A program made the position numbers and the translations under genes. Shown here one piece after another: positions 1 to 9,795 of a stretch of DNA of 64,000 nt; position 1 is the stretch's first letter; the number at the start of each line of letters is the position of its first letter. The notes under the pieces are model-generated. The model was not told the DNA's origin and did no database searches. It saw nothing but the letters and a program-made list of their open reading frames with translations. Origin of the DNA: G963664115 sp965216035 (lineage in GTDB: Bacteria > Acidobacteriota > Terriglobia > 20CM-2-55-15); NCBI GenBank assembly GCA_965216035.1, contig CBDCFM010000015.1, forward strand, positions 308,136 to 372,135, given 5' to 3'.

Positions 1-1
1 C

Positions 2-401
2 TTCAACAAACGCGGCAAAGATGGCTCCGGAAAGTGCTCAATAGGCATTTCCCGCAATTCTTTCGTGTACGTAGCGGTTTACGACATGGACCCGGAAGAC
101 ACATCAATCCTCCATAAGGTAGAAGGGTTGGGCTACGGATACGACGAAAAAGAGGTTGGAGTTCCAGGATACGGTGACTGCTATACCTACGTGGGAACCG
201 ATCTGGACCCTGAGCTTAGTCCATATGAGTTGGTATAGAGACCTCGTGTTGGCTGGCTGTGAGTTTCTAGAAGTTCCAGTCAGCTACACACAAACCATTG
301 CGACGTTACCTTGCATAGTCGACCCGGACAGAGCGCGCGCGGAGAAAAATCGATTGTTGCTCGAGGAACTCGCCAATGACGTCGAAGAAAGCGATACATA
401 G
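2..401 (+). pseudogene. Gamma-glutamylcyclotransferase-like protein, 5'-truncated by the window and frameshifted
   Basis: Reading from base 2 gives a GGCT-like protein (FNKRGKDGSGK near the start, then EGLGYGY) that stops at 236-238. The other half of the fold, including the family signature WYRDLVLAGC and the following P-x-x-Y, is in the next frame and stops at 399-401. Joining the two frames at about 228-232 restores a continuous GGCT-like protein, so one extra base is present there. Family members cyclise gamma-glutamyl-amino acids or peptides. The catalytic Glu was not pinned down. The gene is followed by about 380 bp without genes and then an IS30 element. It could be true decay or a sequencing error. 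I am confident of the family and moderately confident that it is broken. Confidence 0.75.
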
Positions 402-780
402 GCCTGCCCAAAGCTCGCTTCGCTCACTTTGGGCCGCCGCCGATCGCCAAGCCCCTGACTCGAGAAGCACCCCCTTTGACTGTATAAGCGTTTGCTTGCT
501 TCCGCACTCCCCGAAATCTGCAAGATGTGAAATTTCGATAAAACACTCCGAGCCGCAGCCAGTAAACTGAAGCTCGTTTTGAACTGAAGCACGTTCAAAT
601 CGTCACGTCCGGATACGTGAACCCTAAAAATGCACCGATACTCTGTCCGCGGATTTCCGGGCGCACCGGACCCGGAACGATCTAATCGCCGTTGGAGCAT
701 TAACGGAAAGAATTCGCCAAAGTCAAACAAACTTGGGATTTATGGCCGTTTAGGTTCTGGTGCCTCAGAAGCCCTGTGGT
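402..780. other. Gene-free stretch between the GGCT pseudogene and IS30
   Basis: No convincing coding frame, RNA gene or promoter is visible. The only structure seen is a small inverted repeat, tcacgt at 603-608 and acgtga at 615-620. The stretch ends at the left inverted repeat of the IS30 element. Confidence 0.5.
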
Positions 781-2010
781 CTCAATAGGTCGATGCAACA
801 CTTCACATAGGAAGCGAGGTGAAGTGTATGCCGAAGAAAAGAAAGAAGCGACGGATGAGGAAGCGCCGGTGGTTCACAACCACGGAGCTGGTCGAGATAT
901 GGGATCGGTGGCAGCGGGGGGAGTCCACCAAAGCGATCGGTCGTGTACTGGACAGAGGGGGGACGTCGATTCATCGCCAACTGGCCGTGTATGGCGGCAT
1001 CCGTCCGCGGCCCCGTTGCCGTTCATCCCGGGCCCTAACTCTGATCGAGCGTGAAGAGATTTCCAGGGGTATTGCGGCGAAGAAGTCGATTCGGTCGATG
1101 GCCATGGCGCTGGGTCGCTCACCGTCGACACTGAGTCGGGAAATCGGTCGCAATGGCGGCTATGATAACTATCGAGCGTTGGAAGCCGATCAGCGGGCGT
1201 GGGACAGGGCACGCCGTCCGAAGCCATGCCGCCTGGCCCAATGTCTCCGGCTACGGCAGCTGGTCGAAGACAAGCTCCGCCTGGACTGGTCGCCTCAACA
1301 GATCGCCGGGTGGCTGAAGCACACCTATCCGGAAGACGAGTCGCTTCACGTGTCGCACGAGATTATCTATCGCAGCCTTTTCATCCAGGCCCGCGGGGCT
1401 CTAAAGAAAGAACTGACTCTGTGTTTGCGTTCAAAGCGATCGATCCGTCGATCCCAACATGCGACCCGGAAAGGCCACGGTAAAGGGCAACTCGCCGATA
1501 TGGTATCGATCCGTGAGCGTCCGGCCTCAGTCGAAGATCGTGCCGTGCCCGGTCACTGGGAGGGAGACCTACTGGCTGGATCTAAGAACACCCACATCGC
1601 CACATTGGTCGAACGTCACTCGCGCTACGTGATGTTAGTGAAGGTGTCGAGCAAGGAAACAGAGACGGTCATCTCGGCGCTCATCGAGCACGCCAGAGAG
1701 CTACCGACAGAACTGTACAAATCGCTGACCTGGGATCGCGGTCGGGAAATGGCCGATCACAAGCGCTTCACTCTGGCCACGAAGATTGACGTCTACTTCT
1801 GTGATCCACAGAGTCCATGGCAACGCGGCTCGAACGAAAACACCAATGGTCTGTTGCGGTATTACTTCCCGAAAGGAACGGACTTGTCTGTACACTCACA
1901 GGAACATCTGGACTTCATTGCCCGGAGACTTAACGAACGCCCCCGCCAGACGTTGGGGTTTGAAACTCCGGCTGAACGATTTAACGCTTGTGTTGCATCG
2001 ACCGGTTGAG
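781..2010 (+). mobile_element. IS30-family insertion sequence, apparently complete
   Basis: Imperfect terminal inverted repeats of 21 bp (two mismatches) lie at 781-801 and 1990-2010 and enclose one transposase gene. The transposase stop codon lies inside the right repeat. I could not find a convincing target-site duplication in the flanks, so the exact ends are the inner limits of the matching repeats and the element could extend a few bases further. Confidence 0.85.
819..2009 (+). CDS. IS30-family transposase
   Basis: A 396-residue DDE transposase. A basic N-terminus precedes two helix-turn-helix-like segments (about residues 20-50 and 75-110, the latter with SPSTLSREIGRN). The catalytic core carries D250 (GHWEGDLLAG), D306 (TWDRG) and E340 (SNENTNGLLR), giving the D-x33-E spacing typical of IS30. 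The C-terminal RLNERPRQTLGF-like motif is also characteristic. The protein is full length with no visible damage, so the element may still be active. Confidence 0.95.
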   Translation: MKCMPKKRKKRRMRKRRWFTTTELVEIWDRWQRGESTKAIGRVLDRGGTSIHRQLAVYGGIRPRPRCRSSRALTLIEREEISRGIAAKKSIRSMAMALGRSPSTLSREIGRNGGYDNYRALEADQRAWDRARRPKPCRLAQCLRLRQLVEDKLRLDWSPQQIAGWLKHTYPEDESLHVSHEIIYRSLFIQARGALKKELTLCLRSKRSIRRSQHATRKGHGKGQLADMVSIRERPASVEDRAVPGHWEGDLLAGSKNTHIATLVERHSRYVMLVKVSSKETETVISALIEHARELPTELYKSLTWDRGREMADHKRFTLATKIDVYFCDPQSPWQRGSNENTNGLLRYYFPKGTDLSVHSQEHLDFIARRLNERPRQTLGFETPAERFNACVASTG

Positions 2011-2024
2011 CCGGCACCGTTTTG

Positions 2025-2054
2025 TTGACACTAGATTGGCAGTTCAACTAAACT
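2025..2054 (+). promoter_or_regulatory. Possible sigma70-type promoter downstream of IS30
   Basis: A TTGACA hexamer at 2025-2030 is followed after 18 bp by TAAACT at 2049-2054. It sits just outside the IS30 right end and points at the secreted-protein operon that starts near 2193. This is a motif match only. Confidence 0.35.
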
Positions 2055-2192
2055 GCAGACTCCGCTTATTATTTGAAAATATTGGGCTTATGAGGTTTGA
2101 CCGACATCTTGTGCGGTATCTAAGCGAGACCGCGCCATGCGGTATGCTTCTATCCAAACCTCGTTCAGTCGAACATGTGGGTAACTGAGACT

Positions 2193-4037
2193 ATGACGCG
2201 ATGGATTCCGTTGGCCGTGTGCTTTCTGTTGGTGACCCAGCCGCTGGTTGCACAAGATTCGGGATTTTTCCCCGTGGACGAACTTCGGGAAGGTATGCGG
2301 GGAATCGGACGAACCGTCTTCCATGGAACGACGATCGAGGAGTTCGACGTCGAAATCCTCGGTGTACTCAAGAATGCAGCTCCGAAACAGGACATGGTTC
2401 TGGCGCGCCTCTCAGGCGGTCCCCTGGCCCAGACAGGCGTGATGCAGGGGATGAGCGGCAGCCCGGTGTATATCGATGGCCGTCTCCTGGGAGCGGTAGC
2501 GTTCGGGTTTGCTTCATCGATGGAGCCCATTGCCGGAATCCAGCCCATCTCCCAGATGGTCAGCATTCTGGACCAGCCCGACGGTGGGGAAAGCGCATCC
2601 TTGGCTGCGGTAGGGACGCTGCCGACCGAGGGTGTTCGGAGCTATATGAACCGGGTGATGACGGGATCGGTCGCGGGTAACTTTACGGGAAGCTACTTGC
2701 TGCCCCGGTCCTGGACGGAGTCCGCAGCCGCTGCAGCGCTCGAAGCCACGGGACTCGGGCCGATCCGGACGCCGTTGTTTCTTTCGGGAGTATCCCCTGT
2801 TGCTGCGCGTGAGTTCTCGGGCGTATTTGAGGCCTTTGGATTCACAGCAGTTCAGGGGGGCGGAACGGGCAGCGCTGCCTCGATTGCTGCCGGGGAAGGC
2901 GGGGAGATACTGCCGGGCGCTTCGATCAGTGCTGAGCTCGTGCGGGGCGACATCAGTGTCAGCGCCAACGGCACCGTCACCCATGTAGACGGCGACAAGG
3001 TGTATGCATTCGGACACCCCTTCCAGTCCACCGGTCCGACTGATCTTCCAATGTCGCGCGGTTACGTCATTTCCTTGCTGCCGAGCCGGGTGACTTCCTT
3101 CAAGCTTGCCGTGCCCCTGGATATTGTGGGGAACTTCGAGCAGGATCGGTCCACCGGGATTTTTGGCCGTCTGGGCGGGACGGCGAGCATGATTCCGGTC
3201 AGCGTGGAAGTTCAGACTTCGCGAAATGGAGTCGAGCGCTACGAGTATGAAGTCATCGACGACCGGTTCATGACGCCGCTGATGATGAACATGACCTTGT
3301 TCAGCCTGATCCTGGCAACGGAGCGAAGCCTTGGAGATTTGACGCTCGAAGTCAGCGGGACGATCAATCTGGAGGGTGGACAAGAAGTGGCGATCGACAG
3401 TGCCTTCTCCGGAGCTCTGAATGCGCCCGTTCGGGCGACTCTGGCTACGGTAGCGCCGATTACTTATCTGCTGTCAGGCGGATTCAAAAATCTTGAGATC
3501 GAATCCGTCGAACTCAGTGTCAGGTCGACCGATCGTCGCCGAAGCGCCCATCTGGACGCAGTGAGCGTCGACCGGACCGAGGTTCATGCGGGCGATACTG
3601 TCACGCTGGAGGCCAGGCTGAGAACTCTCGATGGGAACGCGTTCGTAGAACAGTATCCAGTCGTGGTTCCCCAAGGTCTAGCGCCCGGCCGCGTCCAACT
3701 GGTGATCGGTGACGGTGTCACGATGACGGCCTCCGACCTCAAGCGCGCGCCATCAGCTGCGCCGCACGATCTCGGGCAGGTCATCCGCGAGCTGAACGAT
3801 CTTAGAAAGACCGATCGTCTGTACGTGAAAGTCTTCAGTAGAAATCCTGGAGCCGTTGTCGACGGCGAAGAACTCCCCTCGCTGCCGCCTTCCATGCTCG
3901 CCCTGCTCAATCCGGAACGCTCTTCCGACAGCCACACGTCCGGCACACGGGTCTCTCCCGTCAGCGAGCTTGTACTCAGACCTTCGGACTTGGTGATTCA
4001 GGGGCAACGATCGCTTACCCTGACGATTGTCCCGTAA
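2193..4037 (+). CDS. Secreted SpoIVB-like peptidase S55 domain protein
   Basis: A 614-residue protein. The second possible ATG (2193) gives a clean signal peptide (MTRWIPLAVCFLLVTQPLVAQ); an upstream ATG at 2175 would add six residues. The S55 (SpoIVB) domain follows. GMSGSPVY contains the candidate nucleophile S90, and downstream VYAFGHPF and RGYVISLLPS are conserved in this family. In Bacillus, SpoIVB is a sporulation signalling serine protease. Acidobacterial homologues are longer, secreted and of unknown role, and nothing here suggests sporulation. The C-terminal half looks beta-rich. It is the first of three co-directional exported proteins, and 27 bp separates it from the next. Confidence 0.85.
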   Translation: MTRWIPLAVCFLLVTQPLVAQDSGFFPVDELREGMRGIGRTVFHGTTIEEFDVEILGVLKNAAPKQDMVLARLSGGPLAQTGVMQGMSGSPVYIDGRLLGAVAFGFASSMEPIAGIQPISQMVSILDQPDGGESASLAAVGTLPTEGVRSYMNRVMTGSVAGNFTGSYLLPRSWTESAAAAALEATGLGPIRTPLFLSGVSPVAAREFSGVFEAFGFTAVQGGGTGSAASIAAGEGGEILPGASISAELVRGDISVSANGTVTHVDGDKVYAFGHPFQSTGPTDLPMSRGYVISLLPSRVTSFKLAVPLDIVGNFEQDRSTGIFGRLGGTASMIPVSVEVQTSRNGVERYEYEVIDDRFMTPLMMNMTLFSLILATERSLGDLTLEVSGTINLEGGQEVAIDSAFSGALNAPVRATLATVAPITYLLSGGFKNLEIESVELSVRSTDRRRSAHLDAVSVDRTEVHAGDTVTLEARLRTLDGNAFVEQYPVVVPQGLAPGRVQLVIGDGVTMTASDLKRAPSAAPHDLGQVIRELNDLRKTDRLYVKVFSRNPGAVVDGEELPSLPPSMLALLNPERSSDSHTSGTRVSPVSELVLRPSDLVIQGQRSLTLTIVP

Positions 4038-4064
4038 GAATCGGTCGATCAGAGAAAAAGACAG

Positions 4065-6272
4065 ATGAAGAAATCCCTATGGCTGCTACCCATCGCGCTT
4101 GCTCTTCCCGCACTTGGGGTTATTCCTCAGTTCTGGGAGACTCGTACGTACGACGAGTTCCGGCAAGGCGACTTGAATGGTCTGTCGGTCACCGGCGATG
4201 GTCAACTCATGCTCGCGCCGAGCTTCGACCTCGTATTTGATACTCCGGACCCTATTATATTCAGCGCCGTCACGGACCTGGAGGGAAACGTCTATCTGGG
4301 AACTGGGCATGACGGTAAGGTTTACAAAGTTGATGATGGCGGGACCGGCAGCGTTTTAGCCGATCTGGCTGAACTCGACGTGCTGGCTTTGGCCCTCGGC
4401 AACGACGATACCCTGTTTGCGGCGACGTCTCCCAATGGGAGAGTCTATCGGATCACGGCGGATGGGGACACCGACGTGTTCTTTGAACCCGAGGCACGCT
4501 ACATATGGTCAATGGTTTTTGATCGACAAGGGCGGTTGCTGGTGGCCACCGGCGACGGCGGCGTGATCTACCGCGTTGATGTCGACGGGGAGAGCGAGAT
4601 CTTCTACGATAGCGAGGAAACCCACGTGATCACGATGGCGATGGATCGAGCCGGGAACGTGATTGCCGGCGGGGATCCCAAAGGCTACGTCTACAGAATC
4701 TCAGACAGCGCCGAACCCTTTGTTCTCCATGACTCCAGGATGAGGGAAGTTCGTTCCGTGATGGTCGCCGACGATGGAACGATCTACGCGGCCGTGCTTG
4801 ATGCCCCTGGAGGCCCGGGTCTAGGCGGCCCCGCTTCTTCCACCGAGGGCACCGTACAGGGTGCTGAGGTATCGATTACGGTCGGAGGAAACCAGGGTAC
4901 CTTTGCTGCGCAAAACGGAAATGGTCAGGTAAATGGGGGAGGTGCAACGCCTGCAGGACGGGGTCGAGACAATGCCCGGGGCCCTCGCCCTGATGCGGGC
5001 CCTGGTGCTCAGAGCGTCATTCTCCAGATATCGCCGGACGGCGCGGTAACCCGCATCTGGGAATCGGACGAAGAAATGGTGTTTGCCCTGCTGCCCAGAC
5101 CTGACGGGTTGCTGTTTTCCACAGGTACGCGAGGACGCATTTATTCGCTCCAGACACCGGAACCGCCCACACTCCTGCTGGAGTCCACTGAAGAGCAGAC
5201 GACCGGCCTGTTCGCGCGCGGAGACCGAATTTTCGCAACGTCATCCAACGCTGGAAAGCTTTTCGAGCTTGGGGATACACCGGCCGTGTCGGGATCCTAC
5301 GAGTCGATCGTGCGCAACACAGGGGCAACGTCCGCTTGGGGCAAGGCCACATGGACCGGTGCTGGCGTCGAGATTCTTACCCGCAGTGGAAACACCGAAA
5401 GTCCCGATCAGACCTGGTCGGATTGGGCCGCGCTGAACGTGGAAGGGAGAGTGACCAGCCCTCGGGCCCGCTATGTTCAATGGCGGGCTGTTTTAACTGC
5501 CGGAGGGGATGAAAGCCCGATGCTTTCCTCAGTCACGATTCCTTACCTGCAGCAGAATTTCCGTCCTGAGATCAGCGAAATCGATGTCTTTCGACCCGGC
5601 ATCGGACTGCAAGCGCTGCCAGCCAGCAACAACAACACGCGAGCTGGTATTGCGCTCAATCGGAGCGGAATTTCCGGACGTGTACTGCCGACCAGGCCCA
5701 ATGTGGTTGCCCGAACCGTACTGCGGCCGGGAGCGCAATCGTTTCGGTGGAATGCGGAGGATGCGAACAATGACGTCCTGATCTATTCCATTCTTTACCG
5801 TGCGGGGAATGAAGGGGAATGGAAGGAACTCAAGACGGATATCACGGAGCGGTACTACACCGTTGACCCGGATACGCTGCCCGACGGGACGTATGTGTTC
5901 CGAATCGTTGCGAGTGATGTCGGATCGAACCCACCCGAGCGGTCCCTGACGGGGCAGATGGAAACGCTGCCGTTCGCGATTGACAACACTCCTCCGGGAG
6001 TCACAGTAGAACAGCAGGGTCTGGAAAGCAGCCACGTGAATCTGCACGTCGATGCCACTGACGAAACTTCCACTCTTAAACAGGCCGAGGTATCCGTCGA
6101 TGCCGGGCCATGGCAGCCGGTATTTCCCGTGGACGGGATCATTGATTCCCAGTCTGAGATTTTCGAGTTTACTTCCCTAGAGTTGGATTCGGGAGAGCAT
6201 GTCGTTGCGTTTCGTATCTATGATCAAAATGAAAACGTGGGTATCGGGAAGGCGATCGTTCAGATTCCGTGA
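4065..6272 (+). CDS. Secreted beta-propeller-like protein
   Basis: A 735-residue protein with a signal peptide (MKKSLWLLPIALALPALG). Residues about 60-230 contain repeated GxVYxxx/DGxVYRV-type strands separated by about 40 residues, as in YVTN/NHL-like propellers. A Gly/Ala/Asn-rich low-complexity linker follows at about 245-310, then another propeller-like stretch. The C-terminal 200 residues resemble fibronectin/Ig-like sandwiches (SFRWNAEDANNDVLIYSILY, then DNTPPGV). No catalytic motif was seen. Its position between the S55 peptidase and the M1-like protein suggests a shared envelope role, possibly as a binding partner. The precise function is unknown. Confidence 0.7.
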   Translation: MKKSLWLLPIALALPALGVIPQFWETRTYDEFRQGDLNGLSVTGDGQLMLAPSFDLVFDTPDPIIFSAVTDLEGNVYLGTGHDGKVYKVDDGGTGSVLADLAELDVLALALGNDDTLFAATSPNGRVYRITADGDTDVFFEPEARYIWSMVFDRQGRLLVATGDGGVIYRVDVDGESEIFYDSEETHVITMAMDRAGNVIAGGDPKGYVYRISDSAEPFVLHDSRMREVRSVMVADDGTIYAAVLDAPGGPGLGGPASSTEGTVQGAEVSITVGGNQGTFAAQNGNGQVNGGGATPAGRGRDNARGPRPDAGPGAQSVILQISPDGAVTRIWESDEEMVFALLPRPDGLLFSTGTRGRIYSLQTPEPPTLLLESTEEQTTGLFARGDRIFATSSNAGKLFELGDTPAVSGSYESIVRNTGATSAWGKATWTGAGVEILTRSGNTESPDQTWSDWAALNVEGRVTSPRARYVQWRAVLTAGGDESPMLSSVTIPYLQQNFRPEISEIDVFRPGIGLQALPASNNNTRAGIALNRSGISGRVLPTRPNVVARTVLRPGAQSFRWNAEDANNDVLIYSILYRAGNEGEWKELKTDITERYYTVDPDTLPDGTYVFRIVASDVGSNPPERSLTGQMETLPFAIDNTPPGVTVEQQGLESSHVNLHVDATDETSTLKQAEVSVDAGPWQPVFPVDGIIDSQSEIFEFTSLELDSGEHVVAFRIYDQNENVGIGKAIVQIP

Positions 6273-6332
6273 CGACGTATTTGAGTTCGGACGTCTAACT
6301 CTGATATGTCTCTAACAACACGCCGAGGAACC

Positions 6333-8354
6333 ATGAGGAATCTTCGAATCGCTCTGGTTTATTTTCTGCTAACACTTCCGGGAGCCGCCCAGGTGCTGGT
6401 GCCAGCATCGGTCGACTCAGACCGCCCCCAAATAGACGTCGAGTCCTATTCCATCAAGGCAACAATCGATTCCTTTGAAAGGGAGTTGGTTGCTTCGGCC
6501 GAAATTCGCTTCATCCAGCAGGACCGGCAAGCTTATGCCGTGTTTGATCTGGACCGCGACATGCGCGTTATCGACGTCTATCTCGGAGTAGAGGAGCCGC
6601 TGCCGGTTCGTTTCCGTCAATTCGATATCGACTCCACGCTGGAAGTCGACCTGAGCGATCTGGGGCAGTTCGACCAACCCGTCATTCGTGTGGAATACGC
6701 GGGCGTGTTCAGACCCCAGGAGGGCCGCGGTGAGCCGATTCTGGCCCGCATCGGTGCCGATTCCGCATTCTTTCTCGACGAGGCCAAGTGGTTTCCGATG
6801 AATGGAGTCGGGCAGGATGCGGCCATCATGAATCTTCAGCTGACCATTCCATCCGACTGGCACGTAGTCAGCGCGTTGTCTGAGGTGAATTCTACGCCCC
6901 CGGATTTTGTGACGGGAACGATCGACGTGGCTCTCCAAGGCGCGGAGCCCTCGTTCTGGGGAACACTGGCAGCGGGTCCGTACGAATCTGTATCGGTCCC
7001 ATCTAACGATGGACCTGAAGCGGAGGCCGTAACCGCTGCGATTGAGGCCCTTGTTTTCGAAGACTCCGTGGAAGCCGCCCGTGCAATGAGCTCGGCAGCC
7101 GTAGAAATGTTCGGTTTTTATACAGAGACCTTTGGTGAGGCGGTAGCGCCTTCTTTCCGAATCGTAGAGATCGAAGGAGCAAACTGGGTATCGAGATCGG
7201 TGCCTGGAATGCTACTGATGCCGGCCGAGGCAATTCGCACCGACTTTGATCCATGGGAGCTGGCACAGCATGTAGCAAATCAGTGGTTCCCTTTGAGGTA
7301 TACCGTCAGCGATCCGGAAGCCGACGCTTGGCTGGGTGAAGGTATGGCTGTGTTTGCGAGCTTGTTTTATTTCGAAGAGACGTTGCCTGCGGGTGATGCG
7401 GACGAATACGTCGAGCGAACGCTCGTGAAAGCGCTCAGCTATGAAGGGGATTTGCCTCTGGATTCGGTGGGCAGCCTCGACAGGGACTCCGCCGAGTACC
7501 GCTCCCTTTCAGGTTTCAAGGGCGGATTCGTTATCAGGATGTTAAGCAACGTGATGGGAGAAGACGCCTTCCGCGGAATGTTGGATGAATTTTCAGTGAC
7601 CTTCACTGAAGGAGGATTGTCGACCGAGCGTCTCCTTGACGTGTCCTCGCAGGCGGCCGGGCAAGACTTGACGTATTTCTTCGATCAATGGGTCAACGCT
7701 TCCGGTATTCCTGAATTCACACGAGACTACACAGTTTTTCGGACGCCGGACGGCTACAAGATTATGGGTCAGATCAATCAGGATCTCGATCTGTTTCGTA
7801 TGCCCCTCGAAATCGAAGTCCTGACCGACGGGGAATCTGAATTTCGCCAGACCTGGATTTCCGGACCTTCCAGCGACCTCGATCTGATTACAGAACGAAA
7901 GCCCGGAATGATCCTGATCGATCCTCGGATGCGGGTCCTGAGATTGTCTCCGGAAATCCGGGTAGCCGTGAGCGTCAGCCGTGGGGAGGATCTCGCCAAT
8001 GCCGGAGACTACAACAGAGCTATTGACGAGTACCAGGTTGCAGTCGACGAAGATCGACTGAGTTCCCTTGCATACTTCAGAATGGGTGAAGCCCTCTTTG
8101 AACTGGGCAACCTGCAGGCCGCCGCAAACGTATTTCGTGAAGCGCTAAACGGCGATCTGGAACCCCGATGGGTTGAGGTGTGGGCCTATGTCAACCTGGG
8201 CAAGATTTACGACATCCGGGGTCAGCGGGAACGCGCAGTAACCGAGTACCAGAAAGCCATCAATACCAGCGACGACGCCTATGGTGCCCAGGGAACGGCC
8301 GAGCAGTATATTGCCGAACCGTTCCGGCGTTCGGGCAGCCCGACAATCGGTTAG
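6333..8354 (+). CDS. Secreted M1-peptidase-like protein with degenerate active site and C-terminal TPRs
   Basis: A 673-residue protein. The ATG at 6333 is preferred because GAGGA lies just upstream and a signal peptide follows (MRNLRIALVYFLLTLPGAAQ); an ATG at 6306 would put residues ahead of it. The fold matches M1 aminopeptidases: a beta-rich N-terminus, then an HQWFG-like region (HVANQWFP) and WLGEGMA. Where M1 enzymes have HExxH, this protein reads Q312-H-V-A-N316, so both zinc histidines and the catalytic Glu are replaced, while the third ligand E336 remains. It is therefore likely a non-catalytic binding protein. Residues about 550-660 form two or three TPR-like helical pairs. It is the last gene of the three-gene exported set. 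Confidence 0.75.
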   Translation: MRNLRIALVYFLLTLPGAAQVLVPASVDSDRPQIDVESYSIKATIDSFERELVASAEIRFIQQDRQAYAVFDLDRDMRVIDVYLGVEEPLPVRFRQFDIDSTLEVDLSDLGQFDQPVIRVEYAGVFRPQEGRGEPILARIGADSAFFLDEAKWFPMNGVGQDAAIMNLQLTIPSDWHVVSALSEVNSTPPDFVTGTIDVALQGAEPSFWGTLAAGPYESVSVPSNDGPEAEAVTAAIEALVFEDSVEAARAMSSAAVEMFGFYTETFGEAVAPSFRIVEIEGANWVSRSVPGMLLMPAEAIRTDFDPWELAQHVANQWFPLRYTVSDPEADAWLGEGMAVFASLFYFEETLPAGDADEYVERTLVKALSYEGDLPLDSVGSLDRDSAEYRSLSGFKGGFVIRMLSNVMGEDAFRGMLDEFSVTFTEGGLSTERLLDVSSQAAGQDLTYFFDQWVNASGIPEFTRDYTVFRTPDGYKIMGQINQDLDLFRMPLEIEVLTDGESEFRQTWISGPSSDLDLITERKPGMILIDPRMRVLRLSPEIRVAVSVSRGEDLANAGDYNRAIDEYQVAVDEDRLSSLAYFRMGEALFELGNLQAAANVFREALNGDLEPRWVEVWAYVNLGKIYDIRGQRERAVTEYQKAINTSDDAYGAQGTAEQYIAEPFRRSGSPTIG

Positions 8355-8360
8355 CGGCCA

Positions 8361-8394
8361 AGGGTCAGAATCAGCGGAGGGTCAGAATCGGCGG
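8361..8394. repeat. Two tandem 17-bp repeats
   Basis: AGGGTCAGAATCRGCGG occurs twice head to tail just after the M1-like gene, with one difference. A related cagcgtcagaatcagcag string occurs near 27,990. The function is unknown. Confidence 0.6.
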
Positions 8395-8550
8395 AATGAT
8401 GACGGTTGTTTCATCCGATCCCTCTGGTCTGACTCACGGGTTGCTAGGGTGATCGTCGGATGGACTCCTTGGAGGCAAAAGGAGGAACGAAGAAACGACG
8501 CAATTCAGATAGCCGAGAAAGCATTTTCTTTACACACCCAACTTTAAATG

Positions 8551-9795
8551 TCACCCAGCGATTTCCGCATCCCTCGCAGTCTCGACCACCCTGCGGATCG
8601 TCAGTCCCTGAACGATGATCGAAAAAGCGACCACGCCATAGGTGATCGAAATGATCGCGTCCCGTTCCGGGCTCGCAGGCAAAGACAGGGCCAGAGCGAC
8701 TGAAATCCCTCCGCGCAGGCCGCCCCACGTTAATATCAGGATGGCGCGTTTGCTGAATGTCCGAAACAGACTCAAGAGTTGAATGGGTAGGCCAACAGAA
8801 ACAAACCGTGAAAACAAGACGATGGGGATGGCCAGGAGAATCGCTTGCAGGTAGTCAAACCTGAAGGTCATGTCCACGACGACCAGTCCAATGAGCACGA
8901 AGAGTATCGCATTTAACAGTTCATCGATCAGCTCCCAGAACGAATCCAGGTGCTCCCGTGTCGCGTCCGACATTGCAAATCGTCGTCCGTGATTGCCGAT
9001 AAGCAAACCGAAGACGACAACCGTGATAGGGCCGGAAGCATGCAGCAGGCTGGCCAGCCGATAACCACCCATCACCAGTGCCAGAGTGATCAGGATCTCG
9101 ACTTGATACTGCTCCGTCCTTTGCAGCATCCGATAGGCCGGGTATCCGAGGGCCAGCCCGATCACGGTGCCTCCGATCGCTTCGCCGATAAAAAGAGTCG
9201 CGATAGCGGGTGCTGAAACCTCACCGCTGAGGGCAACGTCAAGAAGGACTAGAAATACCACGATGCCGACACCGTCGTTGAATAAGGACTCTCCAGTCAT
9301 CTTCGTTTCGAGAGACTTGGAGGCCCGCGCAAGTTTCATAATGCCGACTACAGCTATAGGATCAGTCGGTGAGATCAGTGCGCCGAAAAGGAGACAGTAG
9401 ATGTAGGGCAGTTCGAGACCGACCAGCTGGAAAGCGTAGTAGCCAGCAGTACCCACGATGAATGTAGAAAGGATTACGCCAACCGAGGCCAGAATTGCGA
9501 TGATCCACTTCTGCTGGAAGAGATCGTCAAGATCAACGTGAAGGGCGCCTGCGAACAGTAGGAAGCTCAGCATTCCCTGCATCAGGGTCAGGTTGAAATC
9601 GATGCCTTGGACGAAGGCGCGCGCATCAGCCGCCAAACCGATGCCCAAGGTGTTCAATAGAACCAATCCGAGGGACATTGCGAGCGCAATGACCATCAAT
9701 CCGATCTTAATAGGGAAATTGAGGAGGCGGTGATTTAGGTACCCGAACAACGCGGATAGACAAACAAGGAGGGTTACGGTGTTGATTAAGTTCAA
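8551..9795 (-). CDS. NhaP-type (CPA1) Na+/H+ antiporter
   Basis: A 414-residue inner-membrane protein with about 12 hydrophobic segments. The CPA1 signature motifs are present: SPTDPIAVVGIMK and GESLFNDGVGIVVF, the latter carrying the paired acidic/Asn residues that handle cations. Such antiporters exchange Na+ or K+ for H+ and control internal pH and salt. The start is a TTG codon at 9795 with AGAGG about 9 nt upstream. The protein ends soon after the last membrane segment, without the long cytosolic tail found in some CPA1 members. It stands alone, transcribed away from the guaB/secA cluster. Confidence 0.9.
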   Translation of the reverse strand: MNLINTVTLLVCLSALFGYLNHRLLNFPIKIGLMVIALAMSLGLVLLNTLGIGLAADARAFVQGIDFNLTLMQGMLSFLLFAGALHVDLDDLFQQKWIIAILASVGVILSTFIVGTAGYYAFQLVGLELPYIYCLLFGALISPTDPIAVVGIMKLARASKSLETKMTGESLFNDGVGIVVFLVLLDVALSGEVSAPAIATLFIGEAIGGTVIGLALGYPAYRMLQRTEQYQVEILITLALVMGGYRLASLLHASGPITVVVFGLLIGNHGRRFAMSDATREHLDSFWELIDELLNAILFVLIGLVVVDMTFRFDYLQAILLAIPIVLFSRFVSVGLPIQLLSLFRTFSKRAILILTWGGLRGGISVALALSLPASPERDAIISITYGVVAFSIIVQGLTIRRVVETARDAEIAG

